Program-made: the position numbers and the translations under genes
In this document: one piece after another, positions 47,900-58,923 of the stretch
How positions within the stretch are numbered: position 1 is the stretch's first letter
Layout of the letters: the number at the start of each line of letters is the position of its first letter
Origin: Cloeon dipterum
Lineage: Eukaryota > Arthropoda > Insecta > Ephemeroptera > Baetidae
Reading direction: 5' to 3'
Length of the DNA: 64,000 nt
NCBI RefSeq assembly: GCF_949628265.1
Contig: NC_088786.1
Coordinates: forward strand, 11,718,001 to 11,782,000
The notes under the pieces: model-generated
Seen by the model: only the letters and a program-made list of their open reading frames with translations
Told to the model about the DNA's origin: nothing
Database searches by the model: none

Positions 47900-50800
47900 C
47901 TGTAATTATTGGCAGTGCCCCTGGTTAGCAAATCAACTTCATCAAAGATCAAGGTGGAATAACTCTCAAGCTCGCATTAATCAAATTAAAATATCATAAA
48001 TATAAGGAATACTAGAGGAATGGCTCTGGTGCTGGGGAAAAAACAACGACCACAGCATAAACCGTTGAGGATTGAGGATTCTGAACTACCAGCCGTTGAA
48101 AAAGGTAACTGCATAAATTAACACTTTTTATGTTCTTACAGTCTCACGTCACTGTTAGAGGTGATTTTTTTTAATTTTTATTATATTTAAATGATTTTAC
48201 AAATTATGAATGCTTTACATTTTCGGAGCAGATAATTAATGTAGAATTGTCCTCAGGAAAATTCTTAAAATACGTAAGTCCAGAAAAGAACCACCTCGTG
48301 TTACTGACCCCGCACCGCAGTCTTTAATTGAAACGCTAGACATTTTCTCGTAGCAAGTAGAGTTGGAAAGCTTTCCCAATCCTCCAAATCCGAATGGACT
48401 TGTCATTGCAATGAAAGAGAATCAAATCAGACCCTGAACGTCATTTGCATTCTCACATAGCAAGTGCATGCAAAGCAGGCGCTCAACAATGAGCAATGCG
48501 AGCCAACGACTTGGTAAAACTAACCAAAAAACTCATTGATTTGCATTGGATAATTATTATATTAAAAAGATGTACTTGGTGGCATTGGCATAAAAATACT
48601 CACGCGGAGAAGGAGAAGCAGAGCGTTTGCGTCGTCGTTCCTCGAGCTCCCTCCTGGGCGGCTCTGTCTGGCTAAGTTTGTGCAAATCCCACTCTCGGAT
48701 CACTTCAGCCTAGAATTGAATACATATTTGTCACATCGCGTGGCAGAACAAATGGCCAAATGTGTACCTTCTTTCGCATCAGGGCTGCGCGTTCCTCCAA
48801 GTCACTCTTGTTGGAAGATTTGGCCTCAACCTCTGGCCTGCTAACCACCTCAGGTTTTTCTGAAAAGCATTTGATTAAACCAAGCACTCACATACCAAAG
48901 GCGATTTTTTAATTCTCTCGTGTTGCTTTTGTTGCTTACCTGGTGCATCAGAGCCATTGGAAGTGACAATAGGTTGCTCAACCCTCTTGACCACAGTCTC
49001 CTCAGGCGCACTAATGTACTTTTCCATCAAGTCTCGGCTGGCAAAGTCCACAAGCAAACGCTTCTGGTTGGTCACGGGCCAATTGATGCCATGCAAAGCT
49101 TGCCTTGTGGTACTTGCCTGCTCTTCAGTTTCAAACTAAAAAATCAAATAACTGAGTAATCCATTCACAGAATTGAAATAAAATGAAAAAGCAGATAGAA
49201 TAAAAAATAAACTCACTTCAACAAAGCATCTGGACTTGATCTTATTCAACCAAATTCTGCCTTCCAAAATAGTTCCAGTGCGACTTAGGAGATCCTTCAG
49301 CTGCGGAAGCGTGAAAGGCCTCACCAAATTGGTGATGTGCAGCACGGTCGACAGCTCAAACTTCGGAGGGGTCATAGGTTGCTTCGGCTTGTTCTCCGTG
49401 GACATGTGCACAATTGACACCTTGCGCGGTCCTGCAAGAATCAGAGGGAAAACGGCATTAACACCAATTTCTGGCGTTTTTCCAGCACACACACACACAC
49501 CTGTTTCCTCTTTCGCCGCGTCGTCCGTGTACGCCGAGGGCATTGCCGGCGCCATGTCCATTGGGGTTGGGAGTGGCTCCTCCTCTAGAATTTTCTTCAC
49601 CTCCTCCTCAGGGGCGAATGTAGCGTCTGGAATAAGTTCCTGTTTGGACAGTCGGTTAGTTAGAGGCAAACCACATCACAAATCGTAAACCCCTACTTTA
49701 AGAGAGTCTGTCGAGATAGCCACTGCAGCGTTGATCTGCAAGCCGGCCGCGTTGCTCAGACCCCAACGTCTCTTCTTCTTGGGTCCGTCCAAGCTGGTGT
49801 CAGGCTCCTTGTTCCCTTCGGCCAGTCTGTAATTTAGTTGGGAAATGTTGACAGTTAGATCCTGGTTTCATTTCGGATTGAGATTTGAGATGCGCTACTT
49901 AAATTAATTAATTTGGGAGGATAAAACATGTAACAAGGATCGCATTGATGACTTGCCTGCTACGCTTGAGAGACACTTTCTCAGCCTTCCTTGGTGGCTT
50001 TGGCTTGACAGGACTCTCCTCTCTTTTCTCAGACTTTTTCTTTCTTGAAGGACTAGGGCTGCGTCGGTCACGTCGGCGTTCTCTCTCCCTTGAGCGGTCC
50101 CGATTGCGCCTGTAAAATATACATTTTCAATTCAGAGAGAAGAAATTCACACGAGCATGATTTTTATAACACATAAAAGCACTTTCTTACAAATTAGAAT
50201 TTCATTTGTAAATCGCTCTCAAAAAAAGCAAAATGTAAAATGGTTTTGGAAGGTTACTTAACTATATTATGCGATGCAATGAATGCATTCCTCAGTAAGT
50301 GTTTTTTTATCATATTATTACCATAGTCTGAACCATTAAAGTAAAGGTTATGAAAAACTACTAGCTCATATGAATTTGTTGCAGACATACCTGTCGCTTC
50401 TGCTTTCATCACTCCTCCTCTTATTCTTTTCGTCACTTAGCTGCCTTCGTCGCGACTGCTCTGACTGTCTCTTGCCCGTGACTTCGTCAGCACTGTCCAC
50501 TTCATCCTGTTCAGAGATGTCGCCGCACACAACTTCGCCAGGACTTTGCACCACCTTGTCTTCCTCATCGCCAGCAGTCGCTGCAGCAACCTGCTCCTTA
50601 CCTTGCGACTCGTCAACAGTACTTGTTTCCATTGGTTCATCCTGTATCTGCTCTTTTTCTGGAGACTTCTCCTTGACCTGTTCTTCAATCTTTTCTGGCT
50701 CTTTGGCCTCAGGTTCATCAGACGCAACTTCAGGAACAGCGGCCTTTTCTGGCTCCAGAACTTGTACTGGCTCAGCAATTTTCTCAGGATCAGCAGTTTT

Positions 50801-52493
50801 TTCTGGCTTAGCGATTTTCTCTGGTTCAACGACAGTTTCTTGTTCTTCAACCTGTTCTAGTTCAATGACTTCGACAGGTTGAGCGATCTGTTTGGGCTCT
50901 GCAGCCTTGACAGGTTCAGTAATCTTTTCAGACTCTGCAGCCTTGACCGGTTCAGCGATCTTTTTGGGCTCTGCAGCCTTGACAGGTTCAGCAATCTTTC
51001 CAGATTCTGCACCCTTCACAGGTTCCAATACTGGTTCCGCGACTTCAACAGGTTCTAGAACTTTATCGGGTTCAGCAACTTTTTCAGGTTCTTCAACCTT
51101 TTCCTCCGCTACAGGAGGTGGTGGCTCAACTTTCTTCACAGGTTCAGGATCAGGCTCAGCAATCTCCACCTCAGCAGGTGCTGCAGCAGCTTGAGGTGCA
51201 GGAGAAGGCTCCTTCTGAACAACTGGAGCGGCAACCTCTGGAACGATTTCCTGCTTTTGCTTCACCACCTCAGGAGCTTCCTCCTGAACAGCCTTTCCAT
51301 CAGCGACAGTCACAACTTCTTCTGGTGGCGCGACAGAGGGTTCTGCCTTTTCTTCCACCTTCGCCGCTGGAGGCGCAGGCAACTCCTCACTGTCCGAAGA
51401 GGAGTTTGACGACGAAGAGGAGGCAGACTCCTTCTGCTGAACCGTCTTTTTCTGCGCCTTACCCGCTCCGCGGGTGGGTCGGGTGCGAGTCCTTGGAGGA
51501 CTGCTCTCAGCCGGTTGGTCCTCATCTTCATCCTCAGGCTCAGTTGTGCTTGGGCACACAAGCCAGTGACCGCTGGGAGTCCGACTCAGTCTAAAAAATT
51601 CAAATGCAAACGTAGTAAATTTAACCTGTCTATATTAAGGATTGATTTAATTAGTGTTTGGGAAAATCCCACAGCCAATGGGACTAACGCATACAAATCA
51701 AAATAACTTACTTAGTTGCTAAGTGGATAGGTGGCATTTTAGTGGGACTTTTATCTACAGCCTCATCAGGTTTTACCTCTTCAGCGGCACCTCGTCTGCA
51801 ATCCCATTTCATTAATGCAATGTACAGACAATGGAAATGATTACTAACCTGCCCCTAGTGCTCCTTTTAGCAGTTTCAGCTGCTGGCTCAGTCTCAACCG
51901 CAGCAGCCGAGGCTGCTGAAGCACGTCCACGTCTAGCAGGCGTCTTTTTGGGCTCACTGGCTACAGCCCGACCCCTTCTGCCCCTTGTTGGTGGAGGAGC
52001 CTCCTCCTTCATAAATGAAATTACAATTAGACCCATAAACCGTTATGTACTCAAATGTATCTCATTAAATTAGGTACTAAAAAGCCTATAAGGAGAATTA
52101 AGAAATATATTTCTGAAAGACAGTCAGAGATTTAACAAAATAAAATTACAGTTGAAATTGTAGCTTTAAATCAAAGTAGTTAATCTTACATCAATAAAAT
52201 TTTGAGGGGAGGACATTTTAAAAATGAAAACTTTCAAACTATAGCAAAAATCAGATGCGTACAGCGCTTGATTCGTCACTGTTGGAGGCTTCAGCCGCGG
52301 CTGCAGCAGCAGCCGCCACAGCCGCCGCTCTGCCCCTCCTCTTAGTTTGCGGCATGACCTCTTCCTCCTCTTCTTCCTCGTCACTCCATTCGGCTGCTTT
52401 TTGCTGTTTGACAGCTCTGCTGGAGCGCCTGGTTGGTGTTGCAACAACCTCTTTTACGCTGCCTTCCGTTGTTTTCCGTGTGCGCCGTGGCAT
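47570..52493 (-). CDS. Acn: Acinus (apoptotic chromatin condensation inducer / ASAP complex subunit)
   Basis: A nuclear scaffold that joins SAP18 and RNPS1 in the ASAP complex on spliced mRNA. Minus-strand exons: 52493-52263, 52006-51849, 51795-51712, 51590-50391, 50109-49957, 49826-49697, 49639-49501, 49431-49217, 49135-48940, 48859-48768, 48709-48604, 47899-47787 and 47734-47570. They give 993 residues in phase. Features: an acidic and basic N-terminus, a Glu/Pro/Lys repeat region, an Arg/Ser stretch, the KKKRRWG motif, a C-terminal RRM, the RNPS1/SAP18-binding motif and an RS tail ending SDRQNSNA. I do not see an N-terminal SAP domain, which the mammalian long form has. The stop is TGA at 47572-47570. 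Confidence 0.93.
48279..48470 (+). repeat. Dispersed repeat, copy B (truncated)
   Basis: Matches the second half of the other copies, beginning at CAGAAAAGAACCA and including TCGTGTTACTGACCCC, TGAAACGCTAGACATT and TGTCATTGCAATG. It lies in an Acn intron (47900-48603), antisense to the gene. The 5' half is missing. Confidence 0.65.
48940..49639 (-). CDS. Acn: Acn exons encoding the RRM
   Basis: Exons 49639-49501, 49431-49217 and 49135-48940. The RRM (about residues 724-806) begins [20 protein letters not shown] and continues [20 protein letters not shown], then [20 protein letters not shown]. The [10 protein letters not shown] and KIKSRCFVE segments are diagnostic of Acinus. RNP1 is non-canonical, as in other Acinus proteins. 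Confidence 0.95.
49489..49500. repeat. (CA)n tract at an Acn splice donor
   Basis: A CA dinucleotide run, read as GTGTGTGTG on the coding strand, directly follows the exon ending at 49501 and so forms the start of the intron, including the GT donor. Confidence 0.8.
49957..52493 (-). CDS. Acn: Acn N-terminal and low-complexity exons
   Basis: The first exon starts [16 protein letters not shown] in the context GGAAAAATGCC. It has a run of Glu followed by poly-Ala. A conserved block ([20 protein letters not shown]) follows. The 1.2 kb exon 51590-50391 encodes acidic, proline- and lysine-rich repeats. Exon 50109-49957 is Arg/Ser-rich ([18 protein letters not shown]). The intron after 49957 starts with GC (GCAAGT), and the frame is kept only if this donor is used. 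Confidence 0.88.
50885..51028 (-). repeat. Four tandem 36-base coding repeats in Acn
   Basis: CTCTGCAGCCTTGA-type units start at 50897, 50933, 50969 and 51005 (+ strand reading), spaced exactly 36 bases. On the coding strand each encodes a 12-residue unit of the form [12 protein letters not shown]. Similar, more diverged KIAEP units flank them, so the acidic region seems to have grown by unit duplication. Confidence 0.85.
52190..52216 (-). CDS. Acn: Candidate alternative first exon of Acn (9 codons)
   Basis: Within Acn intron 1, ATG in the context AAAATG opens MSSPQNFID and runs into a consensus donor GTAAGA in phase 0. This is the phase needed by the next exon (starting 52006, EEAPPPTRG). 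It would replace the 77-residue first exon and give a 925-residue product. The evidence is context, phase and donor only. Confidence 0.35.
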
Positions 52494-52523
52494 TTTTCCC
52501 CACTTTCCGAATCAACTTCCTGC

Positions 52524-53150
52524 CTGTGCCAACAAATCAAAATCGAAAATTAAGTATCACAGTGTCACTACGAGCGTTGTTTGATACGTATTATCAAGCA
52601 TGTGTACAATATCAGCGAAAACTGATAGCTCTTCACCTTCCACCTTCACCCGATTTACAATTTCTTCTCAGGGTTTGAAATCATATGTATTACAATAAAT
52701 GTTTGGTACTTAAGCAAATTTATCATAAAAATTATAGCTTGGAGTTACATAAGTTGCATAAAACCCGTAAAACTGTTATCAGAAATATGAAACCCACGCG
52801 GACGCGCGAGCCATCTCGACAAACCAAAAACAAATGTTTACAAAGCTTACGAAAACTTGTAATTGCAGTTTGGAGAGAATTGTAAGCTAGCAATATGAAA
52901 TTGAAAAATAGAAGAACTTTTTAACAAAGAAATGGTACAACTTACAGTAGAAAATCACGAAGTAGACTATTTTTACGAGAATCAAAACAAATTTAAGCGG
53001 TTTCTGAAGGCATCGTCGCCATCTTCATCGCATGGTTTGTGGGCGTGACTCTGCCTCTGCCGGTGCCCGTATTAATCGTAGGATTTTTTTTGCAACAACG
53101 CTGTCGTCAAAGACAAGAGACCAAAATTGAGTGTGCTGTGCTGCTACCTA
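52524..53150. promoter_or_regulatory. Divergent promoter region of Acn and the MEIOB-like gene
   Basis: Acn's start exon is preceded on the minus strand by an acceptor (ending at 52524). A consensus donor (GTAAGTTG, reading down from 52945) lies upstream, indicating an untranslated Acn leader exon ending at 52946. The + strand gene has a leader donor at 53658 and an acceptor at 53794-53795. Both genes are therefore probably driven from about 52950-53600. Confidence 0.4.
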
Positions 53151-53220
53151 TCTGGCGACCCTGAACTGCTTTTAGTTGGATTCTTACTGGATTCATTCAA
53201 ACACCTTAAAAAATAAACAA

Positions 53221-53236
53221 TACATACATACATACG
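53221..53236. repeat. (TACA)n microsatellite
   Basis: Four TACA units in the intergenic space between Acn and the MEIOB-like gene. Confidence 0.8.
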
Positions 53237-53814
53237 TCCTGAGAGCCGTATATATTTCTGTTCACTCTAACATCACTTTTGATTATGGGTCAGTCCGAAT
53301 AAAAAGCTTGTTACCTCAACCGTTCCCAAGGTTTTATAGAAGTTGAGGTACAATCATAACGATAACTACATAATTTGGAGTCACCGAGTGTATCATAATA
53401 TCATACCAGTGAGTATGAGTTATTATTACCCTTATCGTACACACCTCGTTTTCTTAAGAATATAATTATTTTAGTACACATAATATAACAAAATAATATG
53501 TGAATAGATACATATATAGTACCGAGAAGTGTAAAAGAGGTGGTAATTACATACATACACATGCCATTGCAAAATAAACTTTCATAGATTTCTTGTCTGA
53601 TTGACAGGTGATGTCGATAAACCTGAAAGCACTGAATTTAATCATTTGAAGTCTAAGGTAAGTAATTACGATAGACATGAACTCGTAACATAAGCGTATT
53701 AGTATTATATTAATTTAAAAAATGTCCTTTTTTCATAATTTAAACATAACCTTTTAACAGTTGTTGCACTTTTTTACTTTTGCTTTTTGATTCAGTGTGG
53801 TGCTAAAGAAAAAA

Positions 53815-55277
53815 ATGAATCGCTGCTCTAACGCAAATTTTGGGTCATCGCGGACAATGATGCTTCAAGCTTTCACGGGTAGACTGGTGTCTAAAAAACT
53901 AGAGACGGACTCTTCGTTTGAAAAGAAACCATTCCTACTCTTCAGTTTGCTCTGCGAAGATAGAAATCCTGTTAAGTTTCGTGCCATTAGCGGAGATGCG
54001 CTTTTTCTCAACAAGATGCTCACATTAAATCATGGCTATGAAATAAACAATGTCAACTGTGCCGGAATGTCATATCTAGTGAAAAGAAGCCAAGTCCAGG
54101 TGTCCAGAAAAGTGACTGAAATTCCCATGCTGGCCTTCTCATTTAGGAGCTTGAAACGAGTGAATGAGTGGGAGGAGACAGATCAAACCTATGGAGGTAT
54201 AAATAAGATATCTTGTTATACTTTGAAGAATACTTGCTTTTCGTATTCGCAGACATCATAGCTTTGGTTGAAGATGGTCCTGTGGAGAAGCCAAACCAGT
54301 GTCTCAAACTGTATGTAGACCTAAATCTAATGGCACCAGAGCTAGGATCTAAAACGGTAAAAAATTAAAGAAGTCAAGGGTAGGAGGTTCTTAAATTTAA
54401 TATTTCATGCAGGTGTCTGTTGAGTTATTCAAGCAAGATCTCCCGGATTTCAATCCTCCAGCCATATTGGTGATAACCAGTGTCAAGAAAAACGAATTTC
54501 TGGCAAAAGCTGCCCTTAGATGCACTCATGAGACTCAAATCATAGTATGTGTGTTCTGCTCTCCTAAACTGCATCTGATTTGTGTTTTTACAGGTCAACC
54601 CTTACTGGTTGGACGAATTTCATGAACTGTATCACTGGAAGTGGGGTTCACCGAGTAATAAGTTACACATTGAGCTTGGATCTTTTTCTGAAGCAAAGTT
54701 TTTGCGCTCATTTTGGGTCTCTTTGGATGCTGTTATGAATTGTGTGGTCATCACGAACATTGGCCAGGTCCACATCTACTGCACTCTTTGCAATGTAAAT
54801 ATTGAATGTTCTTTGCATGCCTCAAATAAGCTGTTGTTTTCAATTCTAGAAACCTCTCATATCATTAAGTAATGGATGCTCTGGAGGATTGTGTCATTTG
54901 CGCAATTATAATTTCTCCGTAGAGGTAGGATTTATATCACTATAACCTGTAGTAATGATTTAAAAACTTGTGATGTGTGCCATATAGGTTAAATTATCTG
55001 ATGGACACGCCAATCTGGATGCACTCCTCTTAAATAGGGTTGTCTTCAAATTGACTGGATTTGATCCTGAGAAAAAGGTGTATGATTGGATAGTGAAACT
55101 CAAAATACAGAAGCTGCTATTTGTGCCATTGAATGTACTCTTAAGCTTTCCTTTTAATAGTCCATGTGACAAGAAGGTGGGCGCAACTCTCTTTTAGCCT
55201 GAGAGAGTTCCTAAATGCTGATAAACATTTTTAATTTACAGGCCCTAACTGTGGTGGACGCTGAAATACAAACCTGA
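53815..55277 (+). CDS. MEIOB: MEIOB-like OB-fold single-strand DNA-binding protein
   Basis: Seven exons (53815-54196, 54253-54356, 54413-54544, 54594-54794, 54850-54924, 54988-55176, 55242-55277) join in phase to 372 residues. The first ATG after the leader intron is at 53815. Residues about 18-115 resemble an RPA-like OB fold (LLFSLLCEDRNPVKFRAISG then YEINNVNCAG), followed by TYGDIIALVEDG. A second OB-like region ends KAALRCTHETQIIVNPYWLD. A zinc-ribbon pattern of Cys269, 272, 283 and 288 precedes FSVEVKLSDGHANLDALLLN, as in the third OB fold of RPA1 and MEIOB. The order and spacing fit MEIOB (hold'em in flies), which stabilises single-stranded DNA during meiotic recombination. Other RPA1 relatives or POT1 cannot be excluded. 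AATAAA lies near 55452. Confidence 0.6.
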
Positions 55278-56120
55278 GAAATTTAACCAGTTTAAACACC
55301 CCTGAAACTGTACAGCATTGGTGAGTAGAAAATTTAAATTTAACATCTTTTAGGGCGTACTATGAACAATTTAAAGCTTTTTTGCTGCCAAATCCTTGTG
55401 AAATTTTCATTAATATCTTCTATCAACTGTATTACTGTCTGAAACACGCTAAAATAAACACGCGTTTAAAGTTCAATAGCAGCCAGCTGCCTAATTTTTT
55501 GCTAGCGTATTAGAACACACAAAGGCTGAGAGAGGATTTTGCCAGTACAAACCAAAATGCTTATAAAATTTCTTATGATCTATTTCAATCATGATAAGAC
55601 TGTTTTTTATTCCTGCCTCAAATCAAAAATTAATTTTTCAATATAGCTCATTTTTAAACAATAAAAAACTACGCTCAAGTTGTTTTAAATCACGTGCTAA
55701 ATTTTTTTATTGCTACCATGTATTGATTCTAAAATCTAAATACCTCTTTTTCAGCTTTTAATATGGTTAAAAGTATTTTTTAATAAATGTGATGAATATT
55801 TTACTGTGGATCTTTATACCGTTTGCTACGCTATGTCGGTCATCAATGATAAATTGATAAAAAAATTTGCTATCACTGGAAACTTCCACAGCAATTTAGA
55901 GCCAAGCAAAAAGCAGAGAGCCTTGAACGTGATTTTGATCTTTCATTATGCAAAATATGGCGTAGTTTATTTATAACTTAAGTAACTCTGATAATATATA
56001 GCTACAAACTTTTTATATGCGAAATAAGTATTTTATTAAGGGGTGAATAAAGTAACTGGCGCTTAAAACTCTAAAAATTATTAATGCCATCGAAAAAGTC
56101 ACTCAAGGAATGTTTCATTG
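55278..56120. other. Intergenic AT-rich DNA
   Basis: 3' flank of the MEIOB-like gene with a polyadenylation hexamer near 55452. No gene seen. Confidence 0.5.
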
Positions 56121-56128
56121 TTTAAATA

Positions 56129-56259
56129 AAATCCGGACATGTAATTTCCTCGTTGCTAAGCGCATCAATTTATTATTCCAACTTCATATGTAAAGTTGAA
56201 ACTAGTTGGAAAATAAATTGATGCTTTTAGCAAATGCAATGTCCAGATTTTTTCCAACA
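56129..56259. repeat. Imperfect inverted repeat (foldback element), about 50-base arms
   Basis: The left arm (AAATCCGGACAT, then GCATCAATTTATTATTCCAA) reappears reverse-complemented on the right (TTGGAAAATAAATTGATGC, then ATGTCCAGATTT). The short loop lies around CATATGTAAAG. Arms match over most of their length with a few substitutions and small gaps. This could be a MITE-like foldback element or a hairpin transcript. Confidence 0.75.
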
Positions 56260-56280
56260 AAATTAAAAATTTTCAAACTT

Positions 56281-56355
56281 AGGTGCATCTTGTTCCTTAT
56301 GCGTATGAGCAACACAGGTTTTTGACCCCATCAGAAGTTATAAGATGCACCTTAG
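56281..56355. repeat. Second inverted repeat, AGGTGCATCTT arms
   Basis: AGGTGCATCTT and AAGATGCACCT are perfect reverse complements separated by about 50 bases, with weaker pairing extending inward. It lies directly beside the larger foldback and may belong to the same or a neighbouring element. Confidence 0.6.
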
Positions 56356-56839
56356 AAATAAAAAGCAATATGGCAAGCCAAGCGAATGTTGTGTGTTCTC
56401 GAAAATGTTGGTCTTAGGCAAGTTAGCCTCGACGAAACGAAAACCAATGAATCGAGTAATCCTTCATCCGTTTAATTTGATAATTTTAATTGGTGTATGC
56501 ACTGGTTATGAGCACTTAAAAGATCATCGACGACGCGGAATCGGCACGTAGTCCAATGCGCGTGAGAGAGCCGTCGTCAAGCAGCACGTTTTATTCTCGC
56601 TGCCCCGCAGCACTCACGTTGGCGCTTATATATGTACGTACGTGCGATCGAGAGATACATTATATTGTATAAGGTCGCCGAGGCCGAGAGAACTGGTTTC
56701 CCAGCCAGACTTGCCGTATCAAACAAAAGTTTCAAAAACATCTTAGGGACTGATCAGTGGGTATGCTTGCGCGATTGGAAAAACAAGCAGCGCGCCTGAA
56801 CAAACCGGCGGCGCCGCCAAGCCGAGAGCTCGAGCCGTG

Positions 56840-56926
56840 TTAAATAGCCGCAGCGCGCTCGGCGACAGTCCAGTCAGTCTCCAGTGCCCTCGCGCTATCT
56901 TTCTCTCTCTCTCTCTCTCTCCCTCT
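56840..56926 (+). promoter_or_regulatory. Core promoter: TTAAATA box, TCAGT initiator and CT tract
   Basis: TTAAATAG at 56840-56847 is about 30 bases upstream of an arthropod-type initiator TCAGT (56873-56877). A (CT)n tract (56902-56922, GAGA-type on the other strand) follows in the leader. The spacing is right for a focused promoter of the gene at 56960. Confidence 0.55.
56902..56922. repeat. (CT)n tract
   Basis: About ten CT units in the leader of the gene at 56960. As a GAGA-type element it may position nucleosomes. Confidence 0.85.
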
Positions 56927-56959
56927 CAATCCTCTCGCAACTTTATTAACTCGCATTTT

Positions 56960-58272
56960 ATGCGCTGCCGACCCACGTTCATCCTGCAATCTAGTCGACA
57001 ACTGCCCGATCTCATCACCTTGGATTACTGCTCAGGTACTCACACCTTCCGTAATGTTAGTGCCAATCTCTGCCACTTGCTGGGGCCTCTAAATCGCGAT
57101 TTAATCGTACTTTTCGGTGCTCTCTTTTTTTTAAACTTGAAAGTCATTCGAATTGCTCTCGACTTTTAATAGTTGCGTAATGAAAGCGTTGATCTCTTTC
57201 CTGAAGAAGCCCTCGAGGTAAACTTATCCTCCCCACGACAGTGCTCACTTCAAACTAAAAAGTGTTCAACAATATTTACCTTCGGGCACTTTGGCCGGGA
57301 GAAATTATATCGAGCGTTCTCTAAGGAACATGTGTTGGGATCCATTTTTAGAAGAAATGGGGCACGTCACAGCCGTTGAGAACCTTTAGCCGTTGAACCT
57401 TACACCTTATCGTTTGATCTCTTTTTCAACGGAACATATTTGCTGCTTCAATGTCCTCGTGGCTAAAGATGGCAAAGTGCAAAGTGGCGTTGGCCATATG
57501 CCTAAAGTTGCTTCAATTTTACATCAGCCCCCTTATATGGAAAAATCCGAAAACATCTAGATTTGTCTTTCCACGATGATATTACAACATAATGCCCTCC
57601 TCCAAGACTTAAAGGAATTAATCGTTGTTTAATAAATTTGCAGAAATAAAGACTTCAACGAAATTGGCCATGGCTTCAATTCCTCAGGGTGCTTTTGCAA
57701 CCTTCAAGATCAGGGCCAACCTATCTCAAAAGGAAGATTGGAGTAAAAGAGATGATGACTCCAAAAAGCCCAAAGACAAAAACTACTCGTATCCAAAGTT
57801 CGGCCAAGAATGTAAGGAATGAAATTAAAATAATCAAATTATTTAATTAGAAAAATATCCAAGTGCTCTACTCTGTATAGATAAAATGCCTTGCTGGAAA
57901 ATCCACCAGCTATAACTTTGATTTTTCTCAAATCCATTTTTCTGCATTTTTCAAAATCAAAATTATTTGTCCAGATTTTCTCTATTTGGCTTATTTTTGT
58001 CCATAGTGCTTGATGCTTTACCAGTGAAATACAACGGCAAACTGATGAACAGCATCTGGGGACAGTACAACAAGTACTCTGTGCATAACTTCAAGCAGAT
58101 GAAAGGCGATGCCCTCGTGCACAGGCAGCCCCCAGTTGACGAAATGTAATACACCCATAACGTATATTTGGACCAGAGAGATATTAATGTACTTTATTTC
58201 CTTTATAGGATTGTCAATGGAATGTCTGCCTGTGCCAGCAACCCTACATTCTTTGCCAACAAAAGTGGATAA
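56960..58272 (+). CDS. Small unrecognised gene (148 or 114 residues)
   Basis: Four exons (56960-57035, 57644-57811, 58007-58145, 58209-58272) join in phase from ATG 56960 (MRCRPTFILQSSRQLPDLIT) to TAA at 58270-58272, giving 148 residues. A start at the internal ATG 57670 (MASIPQGAFATFKIRANLSQ) gives 114 and has a GCCATGG context. The middle is rich in Lys/Asp (KRDDDSKKPKDKNYSYPKFG); the C-terminal half is aromatic and polar (YNGKLMNSIWGQYNKYSVHN). There is no transmembrane segment and no recognised domain. An AATAAA near 58426 fits a compact gene. The strong promoter elements suggest real expression. It may be lineage-restricted. Confidence 0.6.
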
Positions 58273-58923
58273 GCTTTTGTTGGCTTAAAATGTAGTAGAA
58301 ATTTAATGTAGGGGCATCGTTCCATGTTATTTAAAGAGCATGATATATTTCACAATTCATTTTTGTGTCAATTTATCAAGCAAACTGGATAACACTATTA
58401 TCAAACATGAAACGAATAGTGGAAAATAAAAATTAAAGAAAAATTGAATAACGTTTGACTTCTTCAAAGTTTAAAGATATATAAATGCTACCCTGCACAC
58501 CAATATAAACTAATATAAATAATTTTTTAATTGATGAAATCTTGTATTTTACAAAGCTTTAAGCTGTTGTAAAATTAAACATGTTGGGAGTATTATGAAC
58601 TGATAATTATGACTGTAATAAAATTAACTTTTAAAGTCTTAAACCAATGTTATAGTTTAAATAAAGATAAATTAAAAAAAAATAATTACTGTCTCTTTAA
58701 TGGTACGTCTAAAATATAAGCGATTGATCATTAATGTGTGCTTATCTGCACAGCACTCGTGTATATAGCTAAAACTAAATTCAGCCCCTCCCTTTCCTGA
58801 ACACAACCAAGTCACAGCTGTAGCTGAATCAGGCAAGGCTATTGACATCATCTCTGATTTTCCTCTTCGTTCTTCTGCTTCAGACAATAAAGCATTCCAT
58901 ATTTTGGGGACTGGACAGTAATA

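Noticed and set aside
50370-51194. Long + strand Ser/Thr-rich frames
   Set aside because: They are antisense of the Acn Glu/Pro/Lys-rich exon; the coding strand has matching splice sites and family motifs.
57531-57540. Perfect CArG box CCTTATATGG near the small gene, possibly linked to Mrtf/SRF
   Set aside because: A CC(A/T)6GG match is expected several times by chance in 64 kb of this composition, and it is not near a second site.
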